A stretch of 35,949 nt of DNA from Desulfobacterales bacterium. Its GTDB lineage: Bacteria; Desulfobacterota; Desulfobacteria; Desulfobacterales; JANQIE01. This document shows, piece after piece, positions 1-9,454 of the stretch. Each line of letters begins with the position of its first letter. Within the stretch, counting starts at the first letter, position 1. Position numbers and translations under genes: made by a program. Where the stretch lies: assembly GCA_028282295.1 (NCBI GenBank), contig JANQIE010000061.1, positions 1 to 35,949 on the forward strand, in the 5' to 3' direction. Under the pieces are notes generated by a model that was given only the letters and a program-made list of their open reading frames with translations, ran no database searches and was not told the DNA's origin.

Positions 1-99
1 GAGCATTTTTAAAACCGCAGGCATAGCGGGCTATGTCGAGGATTTTAAAAATGCGAGAACGCCGCCAGGGGCCAAAAGATGCTATTTCCGGATGGGCAC
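1..99. repeat. Interspersed palindromic repeat, right portion (cut by window edge)
   Basis: The right end reads GGCCAAAAGATGCTATTTCC followed by GGATGGGCAC. It closely matches the right arm of the element at 20181-20285. Further inside is a hairpin: a GCATTTTTAAAACC arm near base 3, a short CATAGC/GCTATG centre at 22-35, and a GGATTTTAAAAATGC return arm ending near base 54. The left outer arm would lie before base 1. There is no coding capacity, so this looks like a small non-autonomous palindromic element of REP/MITE type. The assignment rests on two copies within this window only. Confidence 0.6.
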
Positions 100-188
100 A
101 TGCTAAGCACCACTTCGGGCAATTGCGGATGAACAGCCGATATGGGGGCACTGCCTGGAAAAAGTAGCCGAAGTTTACAAAAATAGTC

Positions 189-217
189 TTGAATAGCGGC
201 TAATATTGTTCGATAAT
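189..217 (+). promoter_or_regulatory. Sigma-70-type promoter for serA
   Basis: A TTGAAT -35 box (189-194) and a GATAAT -10 box (212-217) are separated by exactly 17 bases. The implied transcription start near 224 gives a leader of about 70 bases before the serA start codon. No operator or attenuator hairpin is evident in the leader. Confidence 0.55.
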
Positions 218-293
218 AATTCCTTTTTTTCGTAGGAATCAATCGAAAATTTTTTGCGTGTATGATTGCGACACTTCACGAGGAGCTGGGATG

Positions 294-1877
294 ATGAAAG
301 TACTGGTAAGTGATAATTTGGGCGAGATCGGAATTCAAATGTTTCAGGAGGCTGAAGGGATCGAGGTCGATGTGAATACCGGGCTGCCTCCCGAGGAACT
401 AAAAGCCATTATCGGCGCTTATGATGCGCTGGTGATTCGCAGCGCCACCAAGGTGACCGAGGATCTGCTCGAAGCGGCGACGAAGCTCAAGGTTGTCGGG
501 CGGGCCGGGATCGGTTTGGACAATGTCGATATTCCGGCGGCATCCCGTCGCGGAGTGATCGTAATGAATACGCCGGAAGGCAATGTGGTTACCACTGCCG
601 AGCATGCCATTGCCATGATGCTGGCGCTGTCACGCAATATCCCCATGGGAACGGCGACGCTCAAATCGGGTGAGTGGGCCAAAAAAAGACTGCAGGGACG
701 CGAAATTTACAACAAAGTGCTGGGGGTGATCGGTTTCGGTAAAATCGGTTCCATTGTTGCCGACCGGGCCCGGGGGTTAAAGATGCAGGTGGTTGTTTAT
801 GACCCTTTTGTCACGCCTGAAAATATTGAAGAGTCCGGCTATCGGGCGGTCAGTTTGGATGAACTATACCGGATCGCCGATTATATCACCATCCATGTCC
901 CGAAATTGAAAGATACAACCGGTTTGATCAATAAGGACGCCATCAAAAAAATGAAAGACGGTGTCATGGTCGTCAATTGCGCCCGTGGCGGCATTGTCAA
1001 TGAGGATGACCTCTTTGCCGCCCTGGAAACCGGCAAGGTGGCCGGTGCGGCCCTGGATGTATTTGAAACCGAACCGCCGGGTGAATGCCGTCTGATGAAC
1101 TGTGAGCGTCTAATTTGTACACCGCACTTAGGTGCGTCCACCCGAGAAGCCCAGACCAATGTCGCCGTTGCGGTGGCGCAGCAAATCATCGATTACCTGC
1201 AATCCGGGACCATTACCAATGCGGTCAATGTGCCGTCGGTCACCGGCGATTTGCTGAACAAGCTTGGCCCCTACCTGAAATTGGCCGAAAAAATGGGATC
1301 GTTGCAAACCCAATTGGTAACCGGCGCGATTGAATCGGTCCGGATTGAGTATGTTGGCGATTTTAAAGATATGGATATGGCGCCGGTAACAACCGCCATG
1401 CTCAAGGGGATGCTGGCCCCCATCGTTAAAGACGACGTCAATTTCGTAAATGCCGGCATTCTGGCCGAACAACGCGGTATAAAGGTCACCGAAGCCACCA
1501 GCGCCATAACGGAAGATTATGTCCACCTCGTCACAGTGGAAGTCGTAACCACGGAAATGACGAACACCGTAAGCGGAACTATCTTTGGTAAAAAAGAACC
1601 GCGGATTGTTAAGGTTAACGATTTCAGGGTCGAGATCATACCCGAGGAAGGGCATCTGGCCCTGATCCACAATGTGGATCGACCCGGCTCGATCGGGCAG
1701 ATCGGATCGACCTTGGGCAAAAACGATGTCAATATTGCCCGCATGCAGGTGGGGCAGGACAAAGAAGGGGATCGCAACATCATATTTTTGCGCACCGATA
1801 CACCGATCACCGACGAGGTCGCCGCGGAGTTGATGGCATTGCCCATGGTTAATTTGGTGATCCCATTTGACTTGTAA
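294..1877 (+). CDS. serA: D-3-phosphoglycerate dehydrogenase
   Basis: This enzyme catalyses the first committed step of serine synthesis: NAD-dependent oxidation of 3-phosphoglycerate to 3-phosphohydroxypyruvate in the cytoplasm. The 527-residue protein has the full long-form architecture: a substrate-binding domain split around a Rossmann NAD domain (GVIGFGKIG at 144-152), the catalytic Arg231 (NCARGG), Glu260 and His278 (TPHLGAS), then the intervening ASB domain and a C-terminal ACT domain (HNVDRPGSIGQIG). The ACT domain suggests serine feedback control, as known for the family. Two adjacent ATGs lie at 291 and 294. The GAGGAG ribosome site at 280-285 is 8 bases from the second, which gives the usual MKVLVSDN start. 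An in-frame GTG at 258 has no ribosome site. Confidence 0.96.
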   Translation: MKVLVSDNLGEIGIQMFQEAEGIEVDVNTGLPPEELKAIIGAYDALVIRSATKVTEDLLEAATKLKVVGRAGIGLDNVDIPAASRRGVIVMNTPEGNVVTTAEHAIAMMLALSRNIPMGTATLKSGEWAKKRLQGREIYNKVLGVIGFGKIGSIVADRARGLKMQVVVYDPFVTPENIEESGYRAVSLDELYRIADYITIHVPKLKDTTGLINKDAIKKMKDGVMVVNCARGGIVNEDDLFAALETGKVAGAALDVFETEPPGECRLMNCERLICTPHLGASTREAQTNVAVAVAQQIIDYLQSGTITNAVNVPSVTGDLLNKLGPYLKLAEKMGSLQTQLVTGAIESVRIEYVGDFKDMDMAPVTTAMLKGMLAPIVKDDVNFVNAGILAEQRGIKVTEATSAITEDYVHLVTVEVVTTEMTNTVSGTIFGKKEPRIVKVNDFRVEIIPEEGHLALIHNVDRPGSIGQIGSTLGKNDVNIARMQVGQDKEGDRNIIFLRTDTPITDEVAAELMALPMVNLVIPFDL

Positions 1878-1931
1878 AATCCCAAGGTGCCATGGCGCCG
1901 CCTTTAACGCCCATACCGGAGGAGATGACAT

Positions 1932-2261
1932 ATGACGGAGGAAAAGAAAGACTTCGCAGATAAATCCAGTTCCGAAGCCGCACCGCAACAGCCCACGCCA
2001 GGCGACGAGTCGGCCTTGCCTGCAATCAATTTTTCCACCTTTGTAATATCGATGAATGCCTCTGCGCTGGTTCACCTGGGGGTGGTGGACGACCCGGTTT
2101 CAGGGCAGAAAACAAAAAACTTGCCGATGGCCAAGCAGACCATCGACATTCTGGCCATGCTGGAGGAAAAAACCAAGGGCAATCTGGCCACTGATGAAGA
2201 AAATATGCTCAAAAGCATTTTGTATGACCTGCGCATCATGTATGTGCGTGAGCGCGGTTGA
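1932..2261 (+). CDS. DUF1844 family protein
   Basis: This small soluble protein of 109 residues belongs to the DUF1844 family, which has no established function. The first 35 or so residues are polar, acidic and probably disordered. The conserved helical part follows, with the family hallmarks NFSTFVISMNASALVHLG and then a segment around MAKQTIDILAMLEEKTKGN leading to a final helix near ILYDLRIMYV. A strong GGAGGAG site at 1918-1924 precedes the ATG. It lies 54 bases after serA and 77 bases before the protease gene, all on the same strand, so it is probably co-transcribed. I know of no biochemical role. Family membership is from recognised sequence pattern. Confidence 0.85.
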   Translation: MTEEKKDFADKSSSEAAPQQPTPGDESALPAINFSTFVISMNASALVHLGVVDDPVSGQKTKNLPMAKQTIDILAMLEEKTKGNLATDEENMLKSILYDLRIMYVRERG

Positions 2262-2338
2262 AGTGGATGCGCCGACGGTGAGTTTGCCTCCGTCGGCTTT
2301 GAATACGCCTTTGATGACACGGTTACAGGAGACCCGGC

Positions 2339-3796
2339 ATGACCTTTAGAAAATGTTTGACCCCGAAGTCCCGCAGTTGGGCAACCGGTGTTGTGTTGTT
2401 GGTTGCGTTTTATCTAGGATTGACAATAGTTGGCGCCTCTCAGGAGGCCACGGCTAAAACCGTGCGGATGGTGCCTGAGAGTTTCAGCAACTTGTCGGAA
2501 ATGGTCAGCCCAAGCGTCGTAAATATCCGCACCGTGAAAACGGTAAAAGGCGGCGGGCGGGTTTTCAGGCATTTTTTTCGCGGACCGCGCGGCGAAGACC
2601 CCATGGAAGATTTTTTCCGGCGGTTTTTCGATGATGAGGATCGTCAGCGTGAGTTTAAACAACGCAGCCTGGGGTCGGGTTTTTTCATCAGCAAGAAAGG
2701 CTTCATCGTCACCAATAATCATGTGGTTGAAAATGCCGATAAAATCCAGGTCATTCTAAAAAGCGGCAAGGAGTACGACGCTGAAATTGTCGGTCGTGAT
2801 CCGAATACGGATATCGCCCTGATCAAGGTCACGGCGAAAGACGATTTTCCGGTGGTGACCCTGGGCAACTCCGCAGAACTCAAGGTCGGTCAGTGGGTGG
2901 TAGCCATCGGCAGCCCGTTCGGACTGGAGCACACTGTTACTGCCGGCATCGTCAGCGCCAAGGGACGGGTTATTGGTTCCGGGCCCTACGACGATTTCAT
3001 TCAGACCGATGCGTCCATCAATCCCGGTAACAGCGGCGGTCCGTTGATCGATATGCAGGGTAAGGTGGTTGGTATCAACACCGCCATTATCGCCGGCGGG
3101 CAGGGCATCGGCTTTGCGATTCCCATCGATCTTGCCGGGGGGATTATCGAGCAATTGCAGGCACATGGATCGGTGACCCGCGGCTGGTTGGGAGTGGCGA
3201 TTCAAAACGTCACCGATGAAATGGCGGCCTACTACGGGCTGAAAGGCCAAAAGGGCGTGTTGGTCACGGAAGTTTTTCCCGGCGATCCGGCCGACCGTGC
3301 CGGTGTCAAAGCCAAGGATATCATTACGGCCGTGGACAGCAAAAAAGTCGAAACCAGCCGGGAGCTGACCCGCATGATTGCCGGTATTTCAGTCGGCAGT
3401 AAAATCAAAATTGATATCTGGCGCGATGGCAAAAAGAAAACGTTGAAGGTCAAGATTGCCAAGCGTGATGAAGATAAAATCGCCTCACGCGGTGGTCGGA
3501 ATCTGCCGAAAGAGGACTCTTTGGGCATCCGTGTCACGCAACTGACTCCGGAAATGGCCAATCGTTTCAATCACAGTGAGCAAAGTGGTGTTTTGGTCAC
3601 CCGGGTGGAGCCGGACGGTGCGGGCGACAAAGCCGGTGTCAGAGCCGGTGATATCGTAAAAGAAATCGACCATGCGGACATCCGCTCGGTCGATGATTAC
3701 AAAAAAGCGATCAACAAAGCAAAAGAAGGTGAGACGATCAAGATGTTTATCTGGCGGCGCGATGCGGGCTTTCTGTTGATAAAGATCGAAAAATGA
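2339..3796 (+). CDS. Periplasmic serine protease/chaperone of the DegP/HtrA family (Do-like)
   Basis: This envelope quality-control protease degrades or holds misfolded periplasmic proteins. The 485 residues contain an N-terminal signal sequence or anchor (hydrophobic about 16-33, Ala-rich site near 34-39). The trypsin-like domain has the catalytic triad His128 (TNNHVV), Asp158 (NTDIAL) and Ser232 (GNSGGP). Two PDZ domains follow at about 270-365 and 395-480. An acidic/basic loop rich in Phe, Asp and Arg (74-108) corresponds to the family's LA loop. Two PDZ domains and this length fit DegP, DegQ or MucD. Orthology to a specific one cannot be settled here. AGGAG lies just upstream of the ATG. 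The stop is followed after 3 bases by the ispE start, so translation may be coupled. Confidence 0.93.
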   Translation: MTFRKCLTPKSRSWATGVVLLVAFYLGLTIVGASQEATAKTVRMVPESFSNLSEMVSPSVVNIRTVKTVKGGGRVFRHFFRGPRGEDPMEDFFRRFFDDEDRQREFKQRSLGSGFFISKKGFIVTNNHVVENADKIQVILKSGKEYDAEIVGRDPNTDIALIKVTAKDDFPVVTLGNSAELKVGQWVVAIGSPFGLEHTVTAGIVSAKGRVIGSGPYDDFIQTDASINPGNSGGPLIDMQGKVVGINTAIIAGGQGIGFAIPIDLAGGIIEQLQAHGSVTRGWLGVAIQNVTDEMAAYYGLKGQKGVLVTEVFPGDPADRAGVKAKDIITAVDSKKVETSRELTRMIAGISVGSKIKIDIWRDGKKKTLKVKIAKRDEDKIASRGGRNLPKEDSLGIRVTQLTPEMANRFNHSEQSGVLVTRVEPDGAGDKAGVRAGDIVKEIDHADIRSVDDYKKAINKAKEGETIKMFIWRRDAGFLLIKIEK

Positions 3797-3799
3797 TCC

Positions 3800-4741
3800 G
3801 TGCTGACAAAGGACGTGAAATCGATTGATATTTCGACACCGGCGAAAATCAATTTGTTTTTGAAAATAACCGGTAAACGGCCCGATGATTACCATGAATT
3901 GGTTTCGCTCATGAGTTGCGTCGGGCTATATGATCGGTTGCGTTTCGATTTCCAAACCGAACATATCGAAGTAAAGTGTGATCATCCGGCGGTTCCGGAC
4001 GGGGCCGGGAATTTGGCACATCGTGCCGTACAGCGTTTTTTTGCCGCCCTGGATCAAAAAACGGACCGGAATGCGCCTTGCAAACGTGGGGTGGCAATTT
4101 GGATTGAAAAAAAGATCCCGGTGGGAGCCGGGCTGGGCGGCGGCAGCAGTAATGCCGCCGCTGTGCTGAATACCTTGAACCAATACTGGGAGCAACCGTT
4201 CTCGATCCAAGAACTTGTGCGCATGGGGCTTGAATTGGGAGCGGACGTTCCCTTTTTTGTTTATAGGCGGCCAGCGGTCGTCAGGGGCATCGGGGAGAAG
4301 CTGTCACCTTACCCTCATCGCTTGCCCGCATTGAAAGTGTTACTGGTTTTCCCGGGGTTTGCGGTTTCAACAGCCTCGGTCTATAAAAATCTTAATTTTG
4401 GATTGACAAATAGTAAAATTAACCCTAAATATTCGAATTTTAAAACGCATGCTTTTTCTGCTGCACGCGATTTGAGCAATGATTTGGAAGCCGTGACGAT
4501 TGCACGGCATCCCTTGATAAGATCCATAAAAAACAAAATGCTCGATCTTGCGGCGGACGGTGCGTTGATGTCCGGGAGCGGGCCTACCGTTTTCGGGCTG
4601 TTCTCAAATTCCGTTACGGCCCTTAAAGCCTATGCGGCGTTTGAGTCTGAAAAGAACCGAGGTTGGTCTATTGAGTTGGTTGATTTAATCGGACAACCGC
4701 TACACGCAAACGGCGATCGACCGATTGAAATCGACACATAA
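3800..4741 (+). CDS. ispE: 4-diphosphocytidyl-2-C-methyl-D-erythritol kinase
   Basis: This is the ATP-dependent kinase of the non-mevalonate (MEP) isoprenoid pathway, phosphorylating the 2-hydroxyl of CDP-methylerythritol. The 313-residue GHMP kinase has the expected marks: N-terminal STPAKINLFLKI with a conserved Lys, the ATP-binding glycine loop IPVGAGLGGGSSNAA (residues 106-120), the catalytic-region LGADVPFF with Asp149, and the C-terminal MSGSGPTVFGLF loop. The assigned start is GTG at 3800. GTG at 3815 is possible, and neither has a strong ribosome site. The first option lies 3 bases after the protease stop and may rely on coupling. The gene precedes tRNA-Gln and prs, an order often seen in Desulfobacterota and Geobacter relatives. 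Confidence 0.93.
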   Translation: MLTKDVKSIDISTPAKINLFLKITGKRPDDYHELVSLMSCVGLYDRLRFDFQTEHIEVKCDHPAVPDGAGNLAHRAVQRFFAALDQKTDRNAPCKRGVAIWIEKKIPVGAGLGGGSSNAAAVLNTLNQYWEQPFSIQELVRMGLELGADVPFFVYRRPAVVRGIGEKLSPYPHRLPALKVLLVFPGFAVSTASVYKNLNFGLTNSKINPKYSNFKTHAFSAARDLSNDLEAVTIARHPLIRSIKNKMLDLAADGALMSGSGPTVFGLFSNSVTALKAYAAFESEKNRGWSIELVDLIGQPLHANGDRPIEIDT

Positions 4742-4796
4742 AAATAATAATTGTATGATGCGCGACATATCGCGTATTTCAGCCTATTTAACCTGC

Positions 4797-4871
4797 TGGG
4801 GCGTCGTCAAGCGGTAAGACACAGGATTTTGGTTCCTGCATTCGGAGGTTCGAATCCTCCCGCCCCAGCCA
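4797..4871 (+). tRNA. tRNA-Gln (anticodon TTG)
   Basis: A full cloverleaf can be folded. The acceptor TGGGGCG pairs with CGCCCCA, the anticodon stem CAGGA/TCCTG encloses loop TTTTGGT with anticodon TTG, and the T stem GGAGG/CCTCC encloses TTCGAAT. The CCA end is encoded (4869-4871). It sits between ispE and prs on the same strand. Confidence 0.96.
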
Positions 4872-4902
4872 CCTTTATTTATAAGAAGCGGTAATTGAAT
4901 TG

Positions 4903-5841
4903 ATGAGCGGCCTAACTATTTTTTCCGGTAACTCAAACCCGGACCTGACCCAAGCCATTTGCGCCTACCTGAACCTGAAGCCGGGCGGTGCCAAAGTCTC
5001 TACTTTCAGCGACGGCGAAATTCAAATTGAAATTGATGATAACGTCCGTTCCAAGGACGTTTTTGTTGTGCAATCAACGTGCGAGCCGGTCAATGACAAT
5101 CTGGTCGAGCTTTTGCTAATGATTGATGCCGTTAAACGCTCGTCGGCCAAACGGGTCACCGCCGTAATACCGTACTTCGGCTACGCACGGCAGGATAAAA
5201 AAGTGGCCCCTCGCGTACCGATCAGCGCCAAGTTGATCGCCAACATGCTGGAGGTCGCAGGCGCCGACCGTGTCATCACGATGGATTTGCATGCCGGTCA
5301 AATTCAGGGCTTCTTCGACGTGCCGGTGGACAATCTCTTTGCGGCACCGGTTTTGTTGAATTACTTGAAAAAGCAATTTGAAAACAGCTTGGTGATCGTA
5401 TCGCCGGACGCCGGTGGTGTCGAGAGAGCCCGGGCGTTTGCCAAACGTCTGAACGCCGGCCTGGCCATTATTGACAAGCGTCGCGATGCTCCGAATCAGG
5501 CCAAGGCCATGGCGGTAATCGGTGATGTCACCGACAAAATTACCGTTATTCTTGATGACATGGTCGATACAGCCGGAACGTTGACCGAAGCGGCTGAAGC
5601 GATAGCCAAAAAAGGTGCCTTGGAAGTTCACGCCTGTTGCGCTCACCCGGTATTGTCCGGTCCGGCTGTCGAACGCATCCAGAATTCTCCGATCCAAAGT
5701 CTCGTCGTAACCGATACGATTCCATTAAAAAATAAAGCCGAAAAATTACCGAAGGCAAAAGTACTTTCGATCGCCGAGCTGGTTGGTGAGGCGATTATAC
5801 GAAGCCACCGTGGCGACTCCGTCACTTCATTGTTTGTTTGA
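4903..5841 (+). CDS. prs: Ribose-phosphate pyrophosphokinase (PRPP synthetase)
   Basis: It makes 5-phosphoribosyl 1-pyrophosphate from ribose 5-phosphate and ATP, supplying purine, pyrimidine, histidine, tryptophan and NAD synthesis. The 312-residue protein has the class I features: N-terminal FSGNSNPDL, the ATP-loop region [10 protein letters not shown], the metal-site segment [12 protein letters not shown], and the PRPP-binding loop DDMVDTAGT at about residues 218-226. ATG at 4903 gives the standard [10 protein letters not shown] start. A TTG one codon earlier is less likely. The ribosome site is weak (AGAAG at about 4884). pyrF, which depends on PRPP-derived orotidylate, is encoded later in the window but is not linked. 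Confidence 0.96.
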   Translation: MSGLTIFSGNSNPDLTQAICAYLNLKPGGAKVSTFSDGEIQIEIDDNVRSKDVFVVQSTCEPVNDNLVELLLMIDAVKRSSAKRVTAVIPYFGYARQDKKVAPRVPISAKLIANMLEVAGADRVITMDLHAGQIQGFFDVPVDNLFAAPVLLNYLKKQFENSLVIVSPDAGGVERARAFAKRLNAGLAIIDKRRDAPNQAKAMAVIGDVTDKITVILDDMVDTAGTLTEAAEAIAKKGALEVHACCAHPVLSGPAVERIQNSPIQSLVVTDTIPLKNKAEKLPKAKVLSIAELVGEAIIRSHRGDSVTSLFV

Positions 5842-5879
5842 TTTGGTGGCAGCAAAATATTTTACAAGGAGGCCGTGCT

Positions 5880-6521
5880 TTGGATTTAATCGAGCTCAAA
5901 GCCAATATAAGAGAAAAAACAGGTAATGGTCCTGCGCGTGTTTTACGCCGGGAAGGGATGATACCGGCAGTACTGTATGGACCTGACACTGAGCCGATCT
6001 TGCTGTCGGTGGCCGTGTACGATTTGGAAGCCGTTCTTAAAACCGGCACCATTGGGCAGTTACTGGTTAACATTGTGATCGAAAACGGCAAGCAGCAAAC
6101 CAAGACCGTAATGATCAAGGAACTGCAGACCCACCCGGTATCACGCCGTTTTGTGCACGCGGATTTCTATGAAGTGGATATGAACCGCAAGATTCGCGTC
6201 AATGTGCCGGTCGTTACTACTGGCAAATCCGCGGGTGTTGAAATGGGGGGGATGTTGCAAATCATTCGTCGTGAACTGGAAGTGCTCTGCCTGCCGAATC
6301 AGATTCCCAACGCCATTGAAATCGATATTGCCGAACTTAACATGGGTGATTCGGTCCATGTAAAGGATATACCGCTGGAAGGTGATGTCGAGATACCGGC
6401 GGAAGTCAATTTTACCGTACTGACGATTTTGGCGCAGCGCAAGGAAGAAGTCGAGGCTGAAGAGGAGGGTATTGAAGGCGAAGAGGCCGAAGCGGAAGCC
6501 CCGAGCGAGGAAGAAGCCTGA
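5880..6521 (+). CDS. rplY: 50S ribosomal protein L25 (CTC-type, long form)
   Basis: This is a 5S rRNA-binding ribosomal protein, with the N-terminal L25 domain (about 1-90; IELKANIRE start, then GPARVLRREG and PAVLYG) and the C-terminal TL5/CTC beta domain (about 95-185). A Glu-rich acidic tail follows. The length of 213 residues fits the general-stress (Ctc) form rather than the short E. coli L25. The start is TTG at 5880: AGGAGG at 5867-5872 is 7 bases upstream and the product then begins MDLIELKAN. An upstream in-frame TTG at 5838 would add an unconserved stretch across the ribosome site. It directly follows prs. Confidence 0.93.
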   Translation: MDLIELKANIREKTGNGPARVLRREGMIPAVLYGPDTEPILLSVAVYDLEAVLKTGTIGQLLVNIVIENGKQQTKTVMIKELQTHPVSRRFVHADFYEVDMNRKIRVNVPVVTTGKSAGVEMGGMLQIIRRELEVLCLPNQIPNAIEIDIAELNMGDSVHVKDIPLEGDVEIPAEVNFTVLTILAQRKEEVEAEEEGIEGEEAEAEAPSEEEA

Positions 6522-6595
6522 TACCGCATCAATTTTAGAACCTTGGCGAGTCGGGTCCGGCTGTTGTCCGGATCTGGATTTACTCAGCCGAAATA

Positions 6596-6634
6596 AAAAA
6601 GACCGGTTTCGGCGTAACCCCGATAGCCGGTCAT
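6596..6634 (+). other. Imperfect hairpin between rplY and pth
   Basis: GACCGG at about 6601 pairs with CCGGTC at about 6626-6632, with partial pairing inside (TTTCGG against CCGATA). Only a broken T run follows, so it may be a weak terminator, an mRNA-stability hairpin, or chance. It is the only structure I see in the 147-base gap. Confidence 0.3.
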
Positions 6635-6668
6635 TCGATTTGCCTTTCGCCCCGGCAGGTGAATCGGA

Positions 6669-7295
6669 ATGCAGAGTCAGCCTTTGATGTCTGATCAAAA
6701 ACTACGTTTGATCGTTGGCCTGGGCAATCCGGGGCAAGCCTACCGAATGACGCGGCACAATGTGGGATTTCAGTTGGTTGATCGAATCGCTGCCGCATTT
6801 GGTGTGCCGCTGGACCGTAAACGCTTCGGCGCCCTGTTTGGCCAGGGCGTTATCGAGGGACATAGCGTTATTCTTCTCAAACCGCAGCAGTATATGAATA
6901 TAAGCGGTCCACCAACCAAACTGATCTCGGACTATTTCAGCATATCAAGCGAGGATATCATTGTCATTCATGATGATATAGATCTTGCTTTTAAAAGAAT
7001 AAAAATAAAAGCGAAAGGAGGGCATGGCGGACATAAAGGCATAATTTCACTGATAGATGCCCTTGGCGGAGGTGACTTTGTACGGCTTCGCATCGGCATC
7101 GGGCGGCGCACCACCGGGCAGAAGGCGCCCAATGCGGTAGTAGATCATGTTTTGGGGCTGTTTTCAGCCGAAGAGACTGAGGCTCTGGAAGAAATACTGG
7201 AAAGAGCGCAGGCTGCGGTGGTGACAATCCTTTGTGAGGGAACAAAGGCAGGCATGAACCAATTTAATTCGAGAAAAGCAACAAACCTCGATTAA
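6669..7295 (+). CDS. pth: Peptidyl-tRNA hydrolase
   Basis: It hydrolyses peptidyl-tRNA released prematurely from ribosomes, recycling tRNA. The 208-residue protein carries the Pth signatures: LIVGLGNPG near the N-terminus, catalytic His30 in TRHNVGF (His20 of E. coli), the PQQYMNISG loop, HDDIDL with the conserved Asp, and KGGHGGHKGI. ATG at 6669 has an AGGTG site 7 bases upstream. An internal ATG at 6687 would give the more usual N-terminus but has no clear ribosome site. Its position after rplY is conserved in related bacteria. Confidence 0.95.
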   Translation: MQSQPLMSDQKLRLIVGLGNPGQAYRMTRHNVGFQLVDRIAAAFGVPLDRKRFGALFGQGVIEGHSVILLKPQQYMNISGPPTKLISDYFSISSEDIIVIHDDIDLAFKRIKIKAKGGHGGHKGIISLIDALGGGDFVRLRIGIGRRTTGQKAPNAVVDHVLGLFSAEETEALEEILERAQAAVVTILCEGTKAGMNQFNSRKATNLD

Positions 7296-7315
7296 GTTAG
7301 CAGATGGAGGATAGA

Positions 7316-9325
7316 ATGGAAGTTGTAATGGAAAATATACCATTGATTTGCACACTGGTGGGTGTGGCCGGTGTGCTGTTTTCTATCATTTTAGCGGGGA
7401 TCGTAAAAAGCGCTCCGGCCGGCAACGAAAAAATGCAATCGATCGCCGGTGCCGTGCAGGAAGGTGCAATTGCATATCTCAACCGTCAGTTGAAAAGCAT
7501 GGGTATCACTGGTGCCATCATTTTTATCGTCATCTTTGCCACCATGGGCGCCAAAACCGCGATCGGATTTTTGATCGGCGCCGTAGCCTCTTTTCTGGCC
7601 GGTTACATCGGCATGCGGGTTTCGGTAATCGCCAATGTTAGAACCGCCGAGGCTGCCAAAAACGGCTTGGCCGCCGGACTGGCAATGGCGTTTAAAGGTG
7701 GATCGGTTACCGGTATGATCGTTGCCGGTCTGGCCCTGACCTCCGTGGCCGGCTATTATGCAGCTACACACGATGTCATCGCACTGGTCGCCCTTGGTTT
7801 TGGCGGCAGCTTGATTTCCATTTTCGCCCGTCTCGGCGGCGGTATCTTCACCAAAGGCGCCGACGTGGGGGCCGATCTGGTGGGTAAAGTCGAAGCCGGT
7901 ATCCCGGAAGATGATCCCCGCAACCCCGCAACCATCGCTGATAACGTAGGGGACAATGTAGGCGACTGCGCCGGTATGGCCGCCGACTTGTTTGAAACCT
8001 ACGCGGTAACGGCTGTGGCAGCGATGCTCATCGGGCATCTGCTTTTTCCGAAAATTGATATCGCCACGGAATTCCCGTTGATCCTGGGTGCAATTTCGAT
8101 CATTGCTTCCATCATCGCCGTGTTCTTTGTTCGTTTGGGCAAAAGTGAATATATCATGGGCGCCCTGTATAAAGGGATGTTCGGCTCAGCTATCCTGGCC
8201 GCCATCGCTTTTTACTATGCCTGTAACTATTTTATGACCGACATCCCCGATATTTCCGCGCTCAACATTTACTATTGCGCGTTGATCGGTCTGGTACTGA
8301 CAGTGGTTATCGTTATTATTACCGAATACTACACCGGTATTTACAGCCCGGTTAAAAACATTGCCGAGGCTTCCACCACCGGCCACGGCACCAACATCAT
8401 TTCCGGTTTGGCGGTCTCCATGCAAGCCACCGCCGCCCCGGTACTGGCCATCTGTCTGGCCATTTTCATGGCTTATCACTTTGGCGGACTATACGGAATT
8501 GCCATGGCTGCCATGTCCATGCTGTCGATGACCGGTATGGTTATCGCCATTGACGCCTACGGCCCCATCACCGATAACGCCGGTGGTATTGCCGAAATGG
8601 CTGAAATGGACGAAAGCGTGCGCGCGGTAACCGACCCTCTGGATGCCGTTGGTAACACCACCAAAGCGGTGACCAAAGGATATGCCATCGGTTCCGCAGG
8701 ACTGGCTGCACTGGTTCTGTTTGCCGCTTATGTCATGGAATTTCAGATCAAAGGCGCCAAAGGTGGTATGTCCTTTGATCTTTCCGATGTAAACGTCATT
8801 ATCGGCCTTTTTATCGGTGGTCTGCTCCCCTATTTGTTTGCCTCCATTGCCATGAAAGCCGTTGGTAATGCAGGTGGTGCGGTTGTCGATGAGGTTCGGC
8901 GTCAGTTCCGCGAAATACCGGGTATTATGGAAGGTACCGCCAAACCTGATTACGGTGCTTGCGTGGATATCGTAACCAAATTCGCATTGAAAGAAATGTT
9001 ATTGCCGGCATTGCTGCCGGTTGCAGCTCCGCTGCTGGTCGGCTTTTTCCTTGGCAAGATCGCCCTTGGCGGTCTGTTGATCGGTTCCATCGTAACCGGC
9101 GTTTTCGTGGCCCTGTCCATGACCACCGGTGGCGCTGCTTGGGATAACGCCAAGAAGTACATCGAAGACGGTCATTTGGGCGGCAAGGGTTCCGACGCCC
9201 ATAAAGCCGCCGTTACCGGCGACACCGTAGGCGATCCTTACAAAGATACCGCCGGGCCGGCAGTTAACCCGATGATCAAGATCCTGAATGTCGTTGCTCT
9301 GTTGATGGTTCCGTTCCTGATGTAA
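7316..9325 (+). CDS. hppA: Membrane-bound proton-translocating pyrophosphatase
   Basis: This integral inner-membrane pump couples hydrolysis of pyrophosphate to ion export. The 669-residue protein is hydrophobic throughout, with the expected many membrane helices. It holds the catalytic motifs [11 protein letters not shown] and the Asp-rich segment [19 protein letters not shown], plus a second metal site near [22 protein letters not shown] at residues 446-451 carries Lys450. In this family Lys at that place marks the K+-independent subfamily, whose known members pump protons. GGAGG at 7306-7310 sits 5 bases from ATG 7316. The earlier ATG at 7304 overlaps this site and is rejected. The gene is 20 bases after pth and ends the forward run. 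Confidence 0.95.
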   Translation: MEVVMENIPLICTLVGVAGVLFSIILAGIVKSAPAGNEKMQSIAGAVQEGAIAYLNRQLKSMGITGAIIFIVIFATMGAKTAIGFLIGAVASFLAGYIGMRVSVIANVRTAEAAKNGLAAGLAMAFKGGSVTGMIVAGLALTSVAGYYAATHDVIALVALGFGGSLISIFARLGGGIFTKGADVGADLVGKVEAGIPEDDPRNPATIADNVGDNVGDCAGMAADLFETYAVTAVAAMLIGHLLFPKIDIATEFPLILGAISIIASIIAVFFVRLGKSEYIMGALYKGMFGSAILAAIAFYYACNYFMTDIPDISALNIYYCALIGLVLTVVIVIITEYYTGIYSPVKNIAEASTTGHGTNIISGLAVSMQATAAPVLAICLAIFMAYHFGGLYGIAMAAMSMLSMTGMVIAIDAYGPITDNAGGIAEMAEMDESVRAVTDPLDAVGNTTKAVTKGYAIGSAGLAALVLFAAYVMEFQIKGAKGGMSFDLSDVNVIIGLFIGGLLPYLFASIAMKAVGNAGGAVVDEVRRQFREIPGIMEGTAKPDYGACVDIVTKFALKEMLLPALLPVAAPLLVGFFLGKIALGGLLIGSIVTGVFVALSMTTGGAAWDNAKKYIEDGHLGGKGSDAHKAAVTGDTVGDPYKDTAGPAVNPMIKILNVVALLMVPFLM

Positions 9326-9352
9326 ATCCAGCCGAGCGAAGATACTACCAAT

Positions 9353-9388
9353 AAGGATTGGCGCATAGCGCGCCAATCCTTTTTTTAT
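9353..9388 (+). terminator. Rho-independent terminator after hppA
   Basis: AGGATTGGCGC (9354-9364) pairs perfectly with GCGCCAATCCT (9370-9380) around a 5-base loop. A run of T follows to 9386. It ends the serA-hppA run. Confidence 0.92.
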
Positions 9389-9416
9389 TGATGTTTAGCC
9401 CCTGTAATGATATGAT
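9388..9416 (+). promoter_or_regulatory. Sigma-70-type promoter upstream of the 6S-like RNA and carD
   Basis: TTGATG (9388-9393) and TATGAT (9411-9416) are separated by 17 bases, directly after the hppA terminator. The implied start is near 9423. It would drive the structured RNA and possibly carD. Confidence 0.6.
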
Positions 9417-9454
9417 TCAGTATACATTTTTCGGGGTTGAAGTCCTCAATAACG

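Noticed and set aside
45..242. Reverse-strand 65-codon frame before serA
   Set aside because: It overlaps the palindromic repeat and the serA promoter, has no ribosome site and resembles no protein family.
1128..2075. Reverse-strand 315-codon frame under serA and the DUF1844 gene
   Set aside because: It is antisense to well-conserved serA; its His/Gly/Asp-rich composition is typical of a shadow frame.
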